A DNA stretch of 37,703 nucleotides, from NCBI GenBank assembly GCA_017399865.1, contig JAFQAT010000027.1:1-37703 (forward strand), written 5' to 3'. The notes under the pieces are model-generated. The model was not told the DNA's origin. It searched no databases and was given only the letters and a program-made list of their open reading frames with translations. The translations under genes and the position numbers were made by a program. Shown here one piece after another: positions 1-7,778 of the stretch; within the stretch, counting starts at the first letter, position 1, and each line of letters starts with the position of its first letter. This DNA comes from Bacteroidales bacterium (GTDB taxonomy: Bacteria; Bacteroidota; Bacteroidia; Bacteroidales; UBA932).

Positions 1-2
1 CG

Positions 3-602
3 TCGCTGACGCTCCTCGGCTCCACCTTCTCTCCGACTCTGGACCGCATAGCCTTCGAGACCAACCATGCCAGCAACAACGTCTTTGCGGAAACCCTGCT
101 CCGCATTCTCGGAAAGGAACTCAGGGGGAGTGCCAGCTACGATTCATGCTATGTAGCGTTGAACGATGTGCTGAAAGAACTTGCAGTAGACACATCACGC
201 GGCCTTCAGGTCCAGGACGGAAGCGGTCTCTCGCGCCAGAACTATGTCTCAGCTGACTTCTTCTGCCGCTTTCTCGATGCAATGATGGATTCTCCGTCAT
301 ACGAAAGTTTCCTGAATTCCCTGCCGTCACCCGGTGGCAACGGAACCCTCAGCTACAACATGAAGGGCCAGCCGACGGCAATGAGGTCCCGTATAAAGGT
401 CAAGAGCGGCTCGATGAACGGCGTCCGCTGCTACAGTGGCTACATCCTACCTGCAGACTATGCTTCCGGTAACGCTGCCCGTGAAGACATTCTCTCCAGG
501 ACAATAGTCTTTTCCATCATGACCAATAACTGCACATCACCGACCTGGAAGGTACGCCCGCTGCTGGACAAGATAATGGTGACTCTTGCTTCGGGAAACT
601 AG
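3..602 (+). CDS. dacB: D-alanyl-D-alanine carboxypeptidase/endopeptidase, PBP4 (S13) family, C-terminal part
   Basis: The open frame runs in from the left edge and stops at a TAG at 600-602, giving about 199 residues of a longer protein. The piece carries two of the three penicillin-binding motifs: an SxN motif (S-N-N within HASNNVFAE, about nt 72-80) and a KTG-like box written K-S-G-S (about nt 402-413) followed by a conserved beta-strand. The spacing and the sequence around them match S13 peptidases, which trim or cleave peptidoglycan cross-links in the periplasm. The SxxK active-site motif and signal peptide would lie upstream, outside the window. The next gene on this strand starts 51 bases downstream. 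Family assignment is confident; the symbol is by analogy with dacB. Confidence 0.85.
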   Translation, partial: SLTLLGSTFSPTLDRIAFETNHASNNVFAETLLRILGKELRGSASYDSCYVALNDVLKELAVDTSRGLQVQDGSGLSRQNYVSADFFCRFLDAMMDSPSYESFLNSLPSPGGNGTLSYNMKGQPTAMRSRIKVKSGSMNGVRCYSGYILPADYASGNAAREDILSRTIVFSIMTNNCTSPTWKVRPLLDKIMVTLASGN

Positions 603-653
603 ATTAGCACAGTTGTTGCGTTGTGCCGAAGAGGTTAGTTATTAAACAGTGTT
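603..653 (+). repeat. Short degenerate REP-like fragment between dacB and the lipocalin gene
   Basis: The segment 605-617 (TAGCACAGTTGTT) matches 12 of 13 bases of the left end of the 65-bp repeat at 5876-5888 (TAGCACGGTTGTT). A GTGCC follows nearby, echoing the other repeat end. It may be a decayed copy of the element that brackets the transposase at 6 kb. The match is short, so confidence is low. Confidence 0.35.
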
Positions 654-1193
654 ATGAAACGTCTGATTTCTTTGGCATTGGCGGCATTGTCGCTCCCGAT
701 GCTCTCTGCTGCACAGGATGTGCAGTATGACAATTCTCCTGTATCTCAATTCGATCTTTCAAAGTATCTCGGCACATGGTATGAGATAGCCCGTTTTGAC
801 CATAGCTTCGAACGCGGGATGGATAACGTCATTGCGGAATATCTTCTGCGTGAAGACGGAAAGATCGATGTGGTCAATTCCGGATGGAAGAACGGGAAGT
901 TCAAAGTGGCTGACGGAAAGGCAAAACAGCCGGATCCGTTGGCGGACCCGGCCCATCTTGAAGTATCTTTCTTTCTGTTCTTCTACAGCGACTACAATGT
1001 GATGATGATAGATGACGACTACCAGATCGCCTTGGTCGGAAGCAAGAGTCCGAAGTATCTCTGGATACTGTCCAGGACTCCTTATGTCACAGATTCTGTG
1101 ATGGATCTTGTGCTTGAGGAGGCTTCCAGCAGAGGTTACGACATCAACGACCTCATCTGGGTCGACCAGTCGGCCAATGCGGCAGGTATCTAG
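654..1193 (+). CDS. blc: Lipocalin family protein (Blc-like)
   Basis: The 179-residue protein begins with a signal peptide (residues 1-20, ending LSAA-Q). The first lipocalin signature, G-T-W-Y-E-I-A-R, starts at residue 40, and SFERG follows as in bacterial Blc proteins. The C-terminal S-R-T-P motif and terminal helix are also Blc-like. Bacterial lipocalins bind fatty acids or lysophospholipids in the envelope. E. coli Blc is an outer-membrane lipoprotein, but no lipobox cysteine is visible here, so this one is probably a soluble periplasmic or secreted form. Its stop codon shares a CTAG with the stop of the convergent ROK gene. The fold assignment is strong; the ligand is unknown. Confidence 0.85.
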   Translation: MKRLISLALAALSLPMLSAAQDVQYDNSPVSQFDLSKYLGTWYEIARFDHSFERGMDNVIAEYLLREDGKIDVVNSGWKNGKFKVADGKAKQPDPLADPAHLEVSFFLFFYSDYNVMMIDDDYQIALVGSKSPKYLWILSRTPYVTDSVMDLVLEEASSRGYDINDLIWVDQSANAAGI

Positions 1194-2311
1194 AGACGCA
1201 TGATGCCGTTTCTGCGGTCCAGCTGGTCGAGGGCGAAGGCGTATGCTCCGATTGCTATCGCCTTGCCGGCACCGAGCTTCGATACAGTGACTCCGATCCT
1301 CTTCTGAGGGTCGAAGTCCACTTCGATCTCGCTGCCGTGGATCTTGATCTTCTGTTGCTCTCCCTTCATGAATCCGTCAAGTTCCTCCTCGTTGTCGAGG
1401 TCATAGACCTTCATAGGTATCCTTCCGAGCTGCTGGCCGTCCAAGGTGCTGATCTTCGATCTCATGACTTCCAGGATGGCCGGCTTCAGGTATTTTGCCG
1501 CTCCGGTCATTCCTCCTCCGAGGACTACGAGTCCGTCTGTAAGGTTGACTGCCGGTATGATGGCTTCTCCGGTGAGCTCGCCCATTTCGGCGAATGCCTG
1601 TACGGCCGCTTCGCGTGAGCCTTCCAGGCGTCCTTCCGCTATATCGAAGATGTCCTTCGGCTCAAGGTCGCGTCCGTCTCCCGAGAGTTCCTTGTATACC
1701 CTCTTTACGGCTCTGATGGAAACTCCTTCCTCTATGATTATGTCAGGACGCTTGCTGTGCGGGAAATAACAGGTCTCCACGCACGAGTTGTCGCCTCTGT
1801 TCATCATTCCGTTCACTATCATTCCGACTCCGAAACCGTCTCCGAACACGTATCCGAGGAGATTGCGGTATCTCTTGCTGCTTCCTGAGAGTTCGAGACG
1901 CTCATTGATCTCAGGCAAGACTCCTCCCAACGCTTCTCCATAGGCAAACAGGTCTCCGTCGTTGTTTATATATACAGGGATTCCGAACTTCTTTCTGAGA
2001 TACGGACCCAGCGCCACGCCATTTCTGAAAGATGGGAAATTCAGAAGATAGCCGTAGATTATTCCGTTAGGATAGTCTGCAGGTCCGGGGAAAGCGAAGC
2101 TGATGGCGGCTGGCTGTCTGTCGAGCTGGTCTCTCACCATTCTGAAGCCCTTGACCATGGTCTGGAGGCAAAGTTCAAGGTCGTGCGAGTTCGCATCCAA
2201 TGTTATCGGCTCTACGATGAATTCTCCGCCCTGCATGGCTCCGAATACCATAACGGCGCTGTTTGCGTCAAGTGTCATGACGATTCTTGAGTCGGTTCTG
2301 AAGTTGGCCAT
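1190..2311 (-). CDS. ROK-family sugar kinase-like protein
   Basis: This 373-residue protein has the actin-like fold layout of ROK kinases and regulators: an N-terminal phosphate-binding strand (VMTLDAN), a central I-N-N-D-G-D segment (residues 115-120, D118 the likely catalytic base) and a C-terminal glycine-rich V-V-L-G-G-G-M-T-G motif. The cysteine-rich zinc motif of classical ROK glucokinases is not visible, so the substrate may not be glucose. There is no N-terminal helix-turn-helix, which argues against an Xyl/NagC-type repressor. I chose the ATG at 2311 because the upstream ATG (2347) falls inside a predicted -7 box at 2345-2352. It diverges from an aldose epimerase-like gene, consistent with sugar metabolism. 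Confidence 0.75.
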   Translation of the reverse strand: MANFRTDSRIVMTLDANSAVMVFGAMQGGEFIVEPITLDANSHDLELCLQTMVKGFRMVRDQLDRQPAAISFAFPGPADYPNGIIYGYLLNFPSFRNGVALGPYLRKKFGIPVYINNDGDLFAYGEALGGVLPEINERLELSGSSKRYRNLLGYVFGDGFGVGMIVNGMMNRGDNSCVETCYFPHSKRPDIIIEEGVSIRAVKRVYKELSGDGRDLEPKDIFDIAEGRLEGSREAAVQAFAEMGELTGEAIIPAVNLTDGLVVLGGGMTGAAKYLKPAILEVMRSKISTLDGQQLGRIPMKVYDLDNEEELDGFMKGEQQKIKIHGSEIEVDFDPQKRIGVTVSKLGAGKAIAIGAYAFALDQLDRRNGIMRL

Positions 2312-2344
2312 TGTCTGTTTTTTGTGTTTATATGTGGTCAAATG

Positions 2345-2352
2345 CAAATATA
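2345..2352 (-). promoter_or_regulatory. Predicted Bacteroidota -7 box for the ROK gene
   Basis: On the minus strand this reads TATATTTG, a match to TAnnTTTG. The ROK start codon lies 34 bases downstream. A TTTG lies further upstream but only 15 bases away, shorter than the usual 19-21, so the -33 element is uncertain. Confidence 0.45.
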
Positions 2353-2382
2353 ATCATTAAATTTACACAAAAATAGAAGCAT

Positions 2383-3255
2383 ATGACAATTTTATCCAAT
2401 GACACTCTCCGCGTCGAGGTCAGCGCTCATGGCGCAGAACTTCAGAGCATCAGAAAAGGCGATGTTGAATATTTGTGGCAGGGAGACAGCAGATATTGGG
2501 GAAGGCGGTCTCCAGTGCTTTTCCCTATTGTGGGCAGCGTATGGGAGGCGAGATACAGGGTCGATGGAACCGAGTATCAGCTCGGCCAGCACGGCTTTGC
2601 CCGTGATATGGATTTCACACTTGTGAGCGCTTCGGAAACAGAAGTCCGTTACAGGCTGGAGTCTTCTGAGGAGACTCTTGCGAAGTATCCGTATCCCTTT
2701 GTTCTCGAGATAGCATACCGTCTTCATGGAGGATGCGTGGATGTGATATGGGAAGTCTCCAATCCTTCGGATAAGGAGATGTTTTTCCAGATAGGAGCCC
2801 ATCCTGCTTTCTTCTATCCTGATTATGATCCGGAAGCTCCGGGCAGGGGATTCTTCACATTCGACCGTTCGGAGGGCATAGAGTGCATCAGAATCAAGGA
2901 GAAGGGATGTGTGGATGCGCAGACAAAATGGCCGCTGGAGATGCCTGAAGGCCGTCTCAAACTGGAAAAGGATACATTCGATGCGATAGATACGATCATG
3001 ATCCAGGACAGTCAGATCAGCAAGGTGAATATGTTCCGGGAGGACGGAACCCCTTGGCTCTCGCTTTCGTTTGATGCTCCTGTGGTCGGCATCTGGTCGC
3101 CTCCTGGAAAGGTCGCTCCTTTCATCTGCATCGAACCTTGGTACGGACGTTGCGACCGTGTGGGGTATGAGGGCGAATACAAGGATAAGGACTGGACCAA
3201 CCGCCTTATGCCAGGCGAAAGGTTCAGGAGTGTATATACTATAGAGATTGCATAA
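2383..3255 (+). CDS. Aldose 1-epimerase family protein (LacX/GalM-like)
   Basis: This 290-residue protein has no signal peptide and matches cytoplasmic LacX-type aldose epimerases. Typical segments are the early G-A-E-L-Q-S-I and Y-L-W-Q-G-D, the S-P-V-L-F-P-I-V-G strand, the Q-H-G-F-A-R motif with the conserved histidine (about residue 70), G-A-H-P-A-F in the middle and the C-terminal C-I-E-P-W-Y-G segment. These enzymes interconvert anomers of hexoses or hexose phosphates. It is transcribed divergently from the ROK gene with only 71 bases between the start codons. The stop codon overlaps a perfect 8-bp inverted repeat (3254-3273). Family is secure, substrate is not. Confidence 0.85.
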   Translation: MTILSNDTLRVEVSAHGAELQSIRKGDVEYLWQGDSRYWGRRSPVLFPIVGSVWEARYRVDGTEYQLGQHGFARDMDFTLVSASETEVRYRLESSEETLAKYPYPFVLEIAYRLHGGCVDVIWEVSNPSDKEMFFQIGAHPAFFYPDYDPEAPGRGFFTFDRSEGIECIRIKEKGCVDAQTKWPLEMPEGRLKLEKDTFDAIDTIMIQDSQISKVNMFREDGTPWLSLSFDAPVVGIWSPPGKVAPFICIEPWYGRCDRVGYEGEYKDKDWTNRLMPGERFRSVYTIEIA

Positions 3256-3273
3256 TCACTACAAATAGTGATT
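3254..3273. repeat. Perfect 8-bp inverted repeat at the end of the epimerase gene
   Basis: AATCACTA and TAGTGATT are separated by a CAAA loop. No T-run follows, so it is a poor intrinsic terminator. It sits 22 bases upstream of the predicted feoAB -7 box, so an operator role is also possible. Confidence 0.5.
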
Positions 3274-3294
3274 GAACTGAAAGAGATTAATCCT

Positions 3295-3302
3295 TACCTT
3301 TG
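3295..3302 (+). promoter_or_regulatory. Predicted Bacteroidota -7 box for feoAB
   Basis: The sequence TACCTTTG matches TAnnTTTG exactly and ends 18 bases before the feoAB start codon. No clear TTTG is seen at -33. Confidence 0.45.
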
Positions 3303-3320
3303 CTGCCCGGCAAATGATAT

Positions 3321-5867
3321 ATGAAACTATCGGAACTGAAGACAGGTGAGCGTGGCGTGATCGTTAAGGTGAACGGTCACGGGGGATTCCGCAAGAGGAT
3401 AATCGAGATGGGTTTCGTGAGAGGCAACAAGGTCAATGTGATCCTGAATGCTCCCTTGCGTGACCCCATCGAGTATGAAATCATAGGATACAAGATCTCT
3501 CTTCGCCGAGAGGAAGCTTCGAAGATAGAAGTGATCAGCGAGACGGAGGCGAAGGAGATGCTGTCGGACCGCGAGTCGCTTCCGGCCCTCGAATCGGAGG
3601 AGGCGTGGATCGAGCGCGGGATGACCACATTGGCGGAGGAACGCCGAAAGGTGATCAGGGTTGCTCTGGTCGGAAATCCCAACTGCGGAAAGACATCCCT
3701 TTTCAATATTGCTTCGGGCAGCCATGAACACGTCGGCAATTACAGCGGAGTGACCGTGGATGCCAAGGAGGGTACTTTCGAGCATGGGGGATATACCTTC
3801 AAGATCGTAGACCTGCCGGGCACATACTCGCTTTCTGCCTATAGTCCGGAAGAACTTTATGTCCGTAAGAACCTTATCGAGGATGTTCCTGACGTTGTGA
3901 TCAATGTTGTAGACGCGTCGAACCTCCAGCGAAATCTTTATCTGACCACCCAGCTTATAGACATGAACCTCAGGGTTGTGATGGCCCTGAACATGTATGA
4001 CGAGCTGCAGGCCAAGGGCGACAAGCTTGACATCAAGCAGCTGGGATGGCTTCTGGGCATGCCTGTCGTGCCGACCGTCAGCCGTACGGGCGAAGGAATA
4101 GATGCCTTGTTCGATACGGTGATTCAGATATATGAGAAGGCGGATCCGAGCCTTGCGCGCCATATCCATATCAATCATGGAGCGGAGCTGGAACTCAGCA
4201 TAAACCGCGTTAAGGACCTGATCTCCAAGACTGAAGACATACGATCGAAGTATTCTACACGATATCTTGCCATCAAGTATCTTGAAAACGACATGGAGAT
4301 AGAAGGCGTGGTCGAAGCGCTTCCGGACCGTGACGAGATCATTTCCGCCCGTTTCGAGGAGAATGCGAGGATAAGGGGGCTGCTCGGCTCCGGCCTTGAG
4401 TCGTCGATGGTAGATGCGAAGTATGCGTTCGTCCAAGGTGCCCTGGCAGAGACATATGTCCCTTCCTCAAGGAAGAGGAAATGGCACACTTTGACGGACC
4501 GCATAGATGCCGTGGTCACCAACAGATGGATGGCCTTCCCGATATTCTTCTTCCTGCTATATATCGTATTCAATACTACGTTCGTGGCCGGAGAGTATCC
4601 TATGAGGTGGATAGAATGGCTGGTTGAGACCTTCGGAGCCTTCGTCTCATCGATGATGGCGGACGGGTGGCTGAAGGATCTGGTCATCGACGGAATCATC
4701 GGCGGAGTCGGCAGCGTGCTTGTCTTTCTGCCGAATATTCTCCTTCTGTATCTGTTCATCTCCCTTCTCGAGGACTCCGGATACATGGCTCGCGCCGCGT
4801 TCATAATGGACCGTCTGATGCATAAGATCGGCCTTCACGGAAAGTCATTCATCCCGATGGTCATGGGATTCGGCTGTAATGTGCCTGCAGTCATGGCGAC
4901 CAGAACGATCGAAAGCCGCAAGAGCCGCCTGATCACAATGCTCATCATTCCGCTTATGTCGTGTGCGGGACGTCTGCCGGTATATGTGCTCATAGCAGGA
5001 GCCTTCTTCCCCCGCCATGCCGGTCTTGTGTTGCTTGGACTATATGCATTGGGTATAATCCTGGCCGTGATTGCGGCGAAGGTGATGAGCACTTTCTTCA
5101 AGGATGACGACCTTCCTTTCGTGATGGAACTACCTCCTTACCGTGTACCTACGGCGAAGTCCATCTTCAGACATACTTGGGAAAAGGGACGCCAGTATCT
5201 CCAGAAGATGAGCGGCATCATACTCGTATGTTCTATGGTGATCTGGTTCCTCGGATATTTCCCTAACCACGATGCTTACGGCAGCGTCCAGGAACAGCAG
5301 GAACACTCATTCATCGGATATGTCGGCAAGGCAATGGAGCCGGTTCTCGAACCTCTGGGATTCGACTGGAGGATGGGAGTTGGCATCGTTGCGGGTGTAG
5401 GCGCCAAGGAACTGGTGGTCAGCACTCTAGGTGTGATGTATGCCGATGAGGAGCCTGTCGGCACCGGTCCTGCTCTTGCCGGTCCTGCTGGTCCTGCGCT
5501 TGACGGGTCTGACGGTCTGGAGGCTTCTGCCGGGTCTGCTATTCCGGAGGCTTCTGTCGGGTCTGACGGTTCTGGCGCTTCTGCCGGGTCTGCTCTTACC
5601 GGGTCTGCCGTTGTTGACGGAGACGAGGTTCCGTCTTCCGGAGCCGACACGCGTCTGCAGAAGGCTTTGGTGCGCTCGGTAACTCCTGCAGGAGCACTTG
5701 CCTATATGGTCTTCATCCTCCTTTACTTCCCGTGCATAGCCACCTTCGTCGCCATCAAGAATGAAAGCGGAGGCTGGAAATTGGCCATAGTGACGGCAGT
5801 CTACACAATCCTCCTCGCCTGGGTAGCCGCCTTCATCACCTTCCGCCTCGCCTCCCTCTTCCTGTAG
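3321..5867 (+). CDS. feoB: Ferrous iron transport protein, FeoA-FeoB fusion
   Basis: This 848-residue GTP-driven Fe(II) importer of the inner membrane is a natural fusion. Residues 1-72 form a FeoA (SH3-like) domain. The FeoB G domain follows: G1 GNPNCGKT (118-125), G2 around GNYSGVTV, G3 DLPG (164-167), G4 NMYD (224-227) and G5 near SRTG (254-257). After a helical spacer come the membrane domain and both Gate regions, including CGRLPVY and GVGAKELVVST. The unusual part is residues 710 to about 775, a low-complexity Ala/Gly/Ser/Pro/Asp stretch encoded by degenerate 27-bp repeats in the loop before the last membrane segments. The frame stays open through it. FeoA-FeoB fusions are known in Bacteroidota; the repeat insertion is the odd feature. 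Confidence 0.96.
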   Translation: MKLSELKTGERGVIVKVNGHGGFRKRIIEMGFVRGNKVNVILNAPLRDPIEYEIIGYKISLRREEASKIEVISETEAKEMLSDRESLPALESEEAWIERGMTTLAEERRKVIRVALVGNPNCGKTSLFNIASGSHEHVGNYSGVTVDAKEGTFEHGGYTFKIVDLPGTYSLSAYSPEELYVRKNLIEDVPDVVINVVDASNLQRNLYLTTQLIDMNLRVVMALNMYDELQAKGDKLDIKQLGWLLGMPVVPTVSRTGEGIDALFDTVIQIYEKADPSLARHIHINHGAELELSINRVKDLISKTEDIRSKYSTRYLAIKYLENDMEIEGVVEALPDRDEIISARFEENARIRGLLGSGLESSMVDAKYAFVQGALAETYVPSSRKRKWHTLTDRIDAVVTNRWMAFPIFFFLLYIVFNTTFVAGEYPMRWIEWLVETFGAFVSSMMADGWLKDLVIDGIIGGVGSVLVFLPNILLLYLFISLLEDSGYMARAAFIMDRLMHKIGLHGKSFIPMVMGFGCNVPAVMATRTIESRKSRLITMLIIPLMSCAGRLPVYVLIAGAFFPRHAGLVLLGLYALGIILAVIAAKVMSTFFKDDDLPFVMELPPYRVPTAKSIFRHTWEKGRQYLQKMSGIILVCSMVIWFLGYFPNHDAYGSVQEQQEHSFIGYVGKAMEPVLEPLGFDWRMGVGIVAGVGAKELVVSTLGVMYADEEPVGTGPALAGPAGPALDGSDGLEASAGSAIPEASVGSDGSGASAGSALTGSAVVDGDEVPSSGADTRLQKALVRSVTPAGALAYMVFILLYFPCIATFVAIKNESGGWKLAIVTAVYTILLAWVAAFITFRLASLFL
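5463..5620 (+). repeat. In-frame 27-bp degenerate tandem repeat inside feoB
   Basis: The clearest units are 5520-5546, 5547-5573 and 5574-5600, each nine codons long. They translate as EASAGSAIP, EASVGSDGS and GASAGSALT, followed by a partial unit. A 17-base word recurs exactly at 5524-5540 and 5578-5594. Related GPA/GSD codons lie just upstream. Confidence 0.85.
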
Positions 5868-5872
5868 CTCCC

Positions 5873-5937
5873 GTCTAGCACGGTTGTTCGGGTAAGTCCT
5901 TGATTACTAAATCTTTCTGTCTTGTTGTGTGCCAGAC
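5873..5937 (+). repeat. REP-like repeat, left outer copy
   Basis: The 65-bp unit begins GTCTAGCAC and ends GTGTGCCAGAC. It aligns over its full length with the reverse complement of 7051-7115, sharing both ends and a central TGATTACTAAATCTTT-like block. It lies just after the feoB stop and may also serve as a boundary. Confidence 0.6.
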
Positions 5938-5954
5938 CCCATCTTTAAAACATT

Positions 5955-6020
5955 GGTTTGTTACGCAGGTGTTTGTAAAGAATTGATTTGTAGTGGCTTA
6001 TGGGGTATGGTGTGCTAAAC
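5955..6020 (-). repeat. REP-like repeat, left inner copy
   Basis: This unit has the opposite orientation to the left outer copy and ends GTGTGCTAAAC. It shares TTTGTAAA followed by an ATTGA block with the copy at 7051-7115. The transposase stop codon (6015-6017 on the minus strand) lies inside it. Confidence 0.55.
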
Positions 6021-6903
6021 TAATTCTTTGACATACTTGGGATCAAGATGAATGATACGGGCAATCTGCTTCGGTGAACACAGATATTCCTTGCGCAGCT
6101 CTTTAGCAAGTCGTATGCGCATCTGTGCATCCAGCCTGCGTAGATTGGTTGTGCGGAACATCCTCAAGCATAGAGTCACAGCCTTCTCCCGGAGCTCCAT
6201 GTCAGGAAGTGCCACTTTATCGTTTATTCCGAGGCTCCGGTTGATTTCTTCCTCTTTGCTCTGCCCCATGAAGAATGTGAAGCTCTTTGGTGTGCGGAAA
6301 AGTTTTTCCACCATCTTGTAGTCTACGTAGTTACCTGGCCATATATATCCCTGTGGTGTAATTTTCCAGTCAGCTGGGATAGTGGCCTGGGTCTGAAACA
6401 GACGTCTTTGCTCCCTTAAGGTCAGATCAGAAACCTGTTTCCAACCAAAAGTAATCTCAGACATCTTTTCAGGCAGTCTGAAATATAGTCCTCCTGATGA
6501 CCATTGATAATCTTCCGGGCACCAGCAATATCCGGCAGCAATGCTGTTACGTAATGCATACGCTATCGAGTTGAGGATATAGCGCTCCTTTACATGAATA
6601 GCGGTTTGAGTGCCATATCGCATATTTATGTATGAATCTGTCTCTGAATCGCTTGCATTCATCTAATGTCCCATAGAGAATAAAGTGGACATGATTGTCC
6701 ATCAGACAGAATGCCAGTATTCTGACATTGCATTTAAGCATGCACAAGGCAACGAGGTTCATGCCAGCTATAAAAGCTTGCTTGTCTTCAAATAGATAGT
6801 CTGAACGGAAACCGTCAGAAAACAGATGGTAGAATCCGGGCTTTTCCATATATCGTATCGTTATTATCTCTCTCCTCATTCTCCCTCCTTTCCTGATATA
6901 CAA
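6015..6903 (-). pseudogene. REP-associated tyrosine transposase (Y1/IS200-like), frameshifted
   Basis: Two overlapping minus-strand frames together make one transposase of about 295 residues. The upstream frame (6903-6547) has the Y1 fold with the HUH metal-binding motif in M-D-N-H-V-H-F. The downstream frame (6662-6015) continues with the helix expected to carry the catalytic tyrosine, then P-E-D-Y-Q-W-S-S, which is typical of RAYT proteins. It ends in a C-terminal helix-turn-helix-like tail (SPKQIARIIHLDPKYV). Switching frames needs a +1 shift near nt 6600-6660. It could be a decayed gene, a sequencing error or a programmed frameshift. Start codons at 6903 or 6879 are both possible. The enzyme class is confident; whether it is functional is not. 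Confidence 0.75.
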
Positions 6904-6967
6904 CAGAGCCAGGAAATGACTGCCACAAAGATTGACATAATAGTTGAGAATAACAATATTTTGCAGA

Positions 6968-7031
6968 GTTTAGCACAGTGCATTTTTTAATTAGTTGATT
7001 TATAATATGTTATAAATAACTGTGTGCTAAT
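6968..7031 (+). repeat. REP-like repeat, right inner copy
   Basis: This copy begins GTTTAGCACAG and ends CTGTGTGCTAAT, so its two ends form an inverted repeat (6971-6978 with 7020-7029) around an AT-rich centre. It lies upstream of the transposase start. Confidence 0.55.
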
Positions 7032-7050
7032 CTCATGCTTTAAAGAAAGG

Positions 7051-7115
7051 GTTTGGCACACAAGGTTTTGTAAAAGATTGAATATCAGTTAATTGTGTTG
7101 AACTGTGTGCTAGAC
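7051..7115 (-). repeat. REP-like repeat, right outer copy
   Basis: The 65-bp unit begins GTTTGGCACACA and ends ACTGTGTGCTAGAC. Its reverse complement aligns with 5873-5937. It ends 63 bases before the start codon of the next gene. Confidence 0.6.
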
Positions 7116-7178
7116 TGACTGACAAGGCTGAAGTGTGTGGCGGGAGATTTGCAAAAGCTGTCCGGAAAACGAACAGAC

Positions 7179-7778
7179 ATGAAGACACTTATCGTATTCA
7201 ATCATCCCTATGAGGGAAGTTACTGCCGGGCAATACTTCAGGCGGTGGAAACAGGACTTCAGGAAGCAGGAAATCCATACAAGGTCATAAATCTGGACAA
7301 GGACGGGTTTGATCCGGTCATGAGGGCTAAGGATCTCAAGGCCTTTGCCATGGCGGGAAAGGCCATGGCAAACGCCTTGGATGAGGTGGACCCGCTTGTG
7401 ATGAAGTATAAGGACGATCTTGAGTGGGCGGATCGACTGGTCATGATCTTCCCGATCTGGTGGATGACTTCGCCGGCCATGACTAAAGGTTTCATTGACA
7501 AGGTTATATTCCCGGCAGTCGCATACAATATGGTGAAGGGACGCCTTGTCTCGCGTCTCCCGATAAGAAAGGTGACAGTAATCACGACCATGAACACCCC
7601 TGCCGACATCTACAGAGACATGTTTGACAACAGTATAGAAGGCTCTCTTGTCAAAGGAACCTTCAGGCAGATCGGCATAGAAGACATTGAATGGATCAGC
7701 CTTAACGGTGTCAAGCAGGCCGCTCCTGAACAGCGTGCGGCCTGGCTGGAGGAAGTACGGCAGAAGTTTGCCTTATGA
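7179..7778 (+). CDS. NAD(P)H:quinone oxidoreductase-like flavodoxin-fold protein
   Basis: The 199-residue protein has the flavodoxin-like fold of the NQO1/MdaB/KefF family. An N-terminal strand and phosphate loop (MKTLIVFNHPYEGSY) are followed by the F-P-I-W-W-M segment (about residues 90-95), which shapes the flavin and quinone site, and then the P-A-M-T-K-G-F-I-D-K helix. Members transfer hydride from NAD(P)H to quinones in the cytoplasm. I chose the ATG at 7179 over an in-frame GTG at 7137 because the family starts directly with the first strand. The stop codon directly abuts the stop of the convergent antiporter gene. Confidence 0.85.
   Translation: MKTLIVFNHPYEGSYCRAILQAVETGLQEAGNPYKVINLDKDGFDPVMRAKDLKAFAMAGKAMANALDEVDPLVMKYKDDLEWADRLVMIFPIWWMTSPAMTKGFIDKVIFPAVAYNMVKGRLVSRLPIRKVTVITTMNTPADIYRDMFDNSIEGSLVKGTFRQIGIEDIEWISLNGVKQAAPEQRAAWLEEVRQKFAL

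Larger units (their letters stand above)
5873..7115. mobile_element. RAYT-type (REP-associated tyrosine transposase) unit bracketed by REP-like repeats
   Basis: A frameshifted Y1 (HUH) transposase gene on the minus strand is bracketed by two inverted copies of a ~65-bp repeat on each side (5873-5937, 5955-6020, 6968-7031, 7051-7115). The outer pair are in opposite orientation. This is the arrangement expected for REP-associated tyrosine transposases, which are single-copy domesticated relatives of IS200/IS605 that act on REP palindromes. No target-site duplication was evident by eye. Confidence 0.65.

Noticed and set aside
3254-3273. Fur or iron-responsive operator before feoAB
   Set aside because: The inverted repeat does not resemble a Fur box, so it is listed only as a repeat.
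3327-4436. A 369-codon open frame antisense to feoB
   Set aside because: It has no recognisable domains and fully overlaps a strongly conserved gene; codon bias of feoB explains it.
5463-5620. CRISPR-like array
   Set aside because: Units are adjacent with no unique spacers and stay in the feoB reading frame.
7137-7178. GTG start that would lengthen the quinone oxidoreductase by 14 residues
   Set aside because: The family starts with the strand at 7179, and the extra residues are unconserved sequence just after the REP-like repeat.
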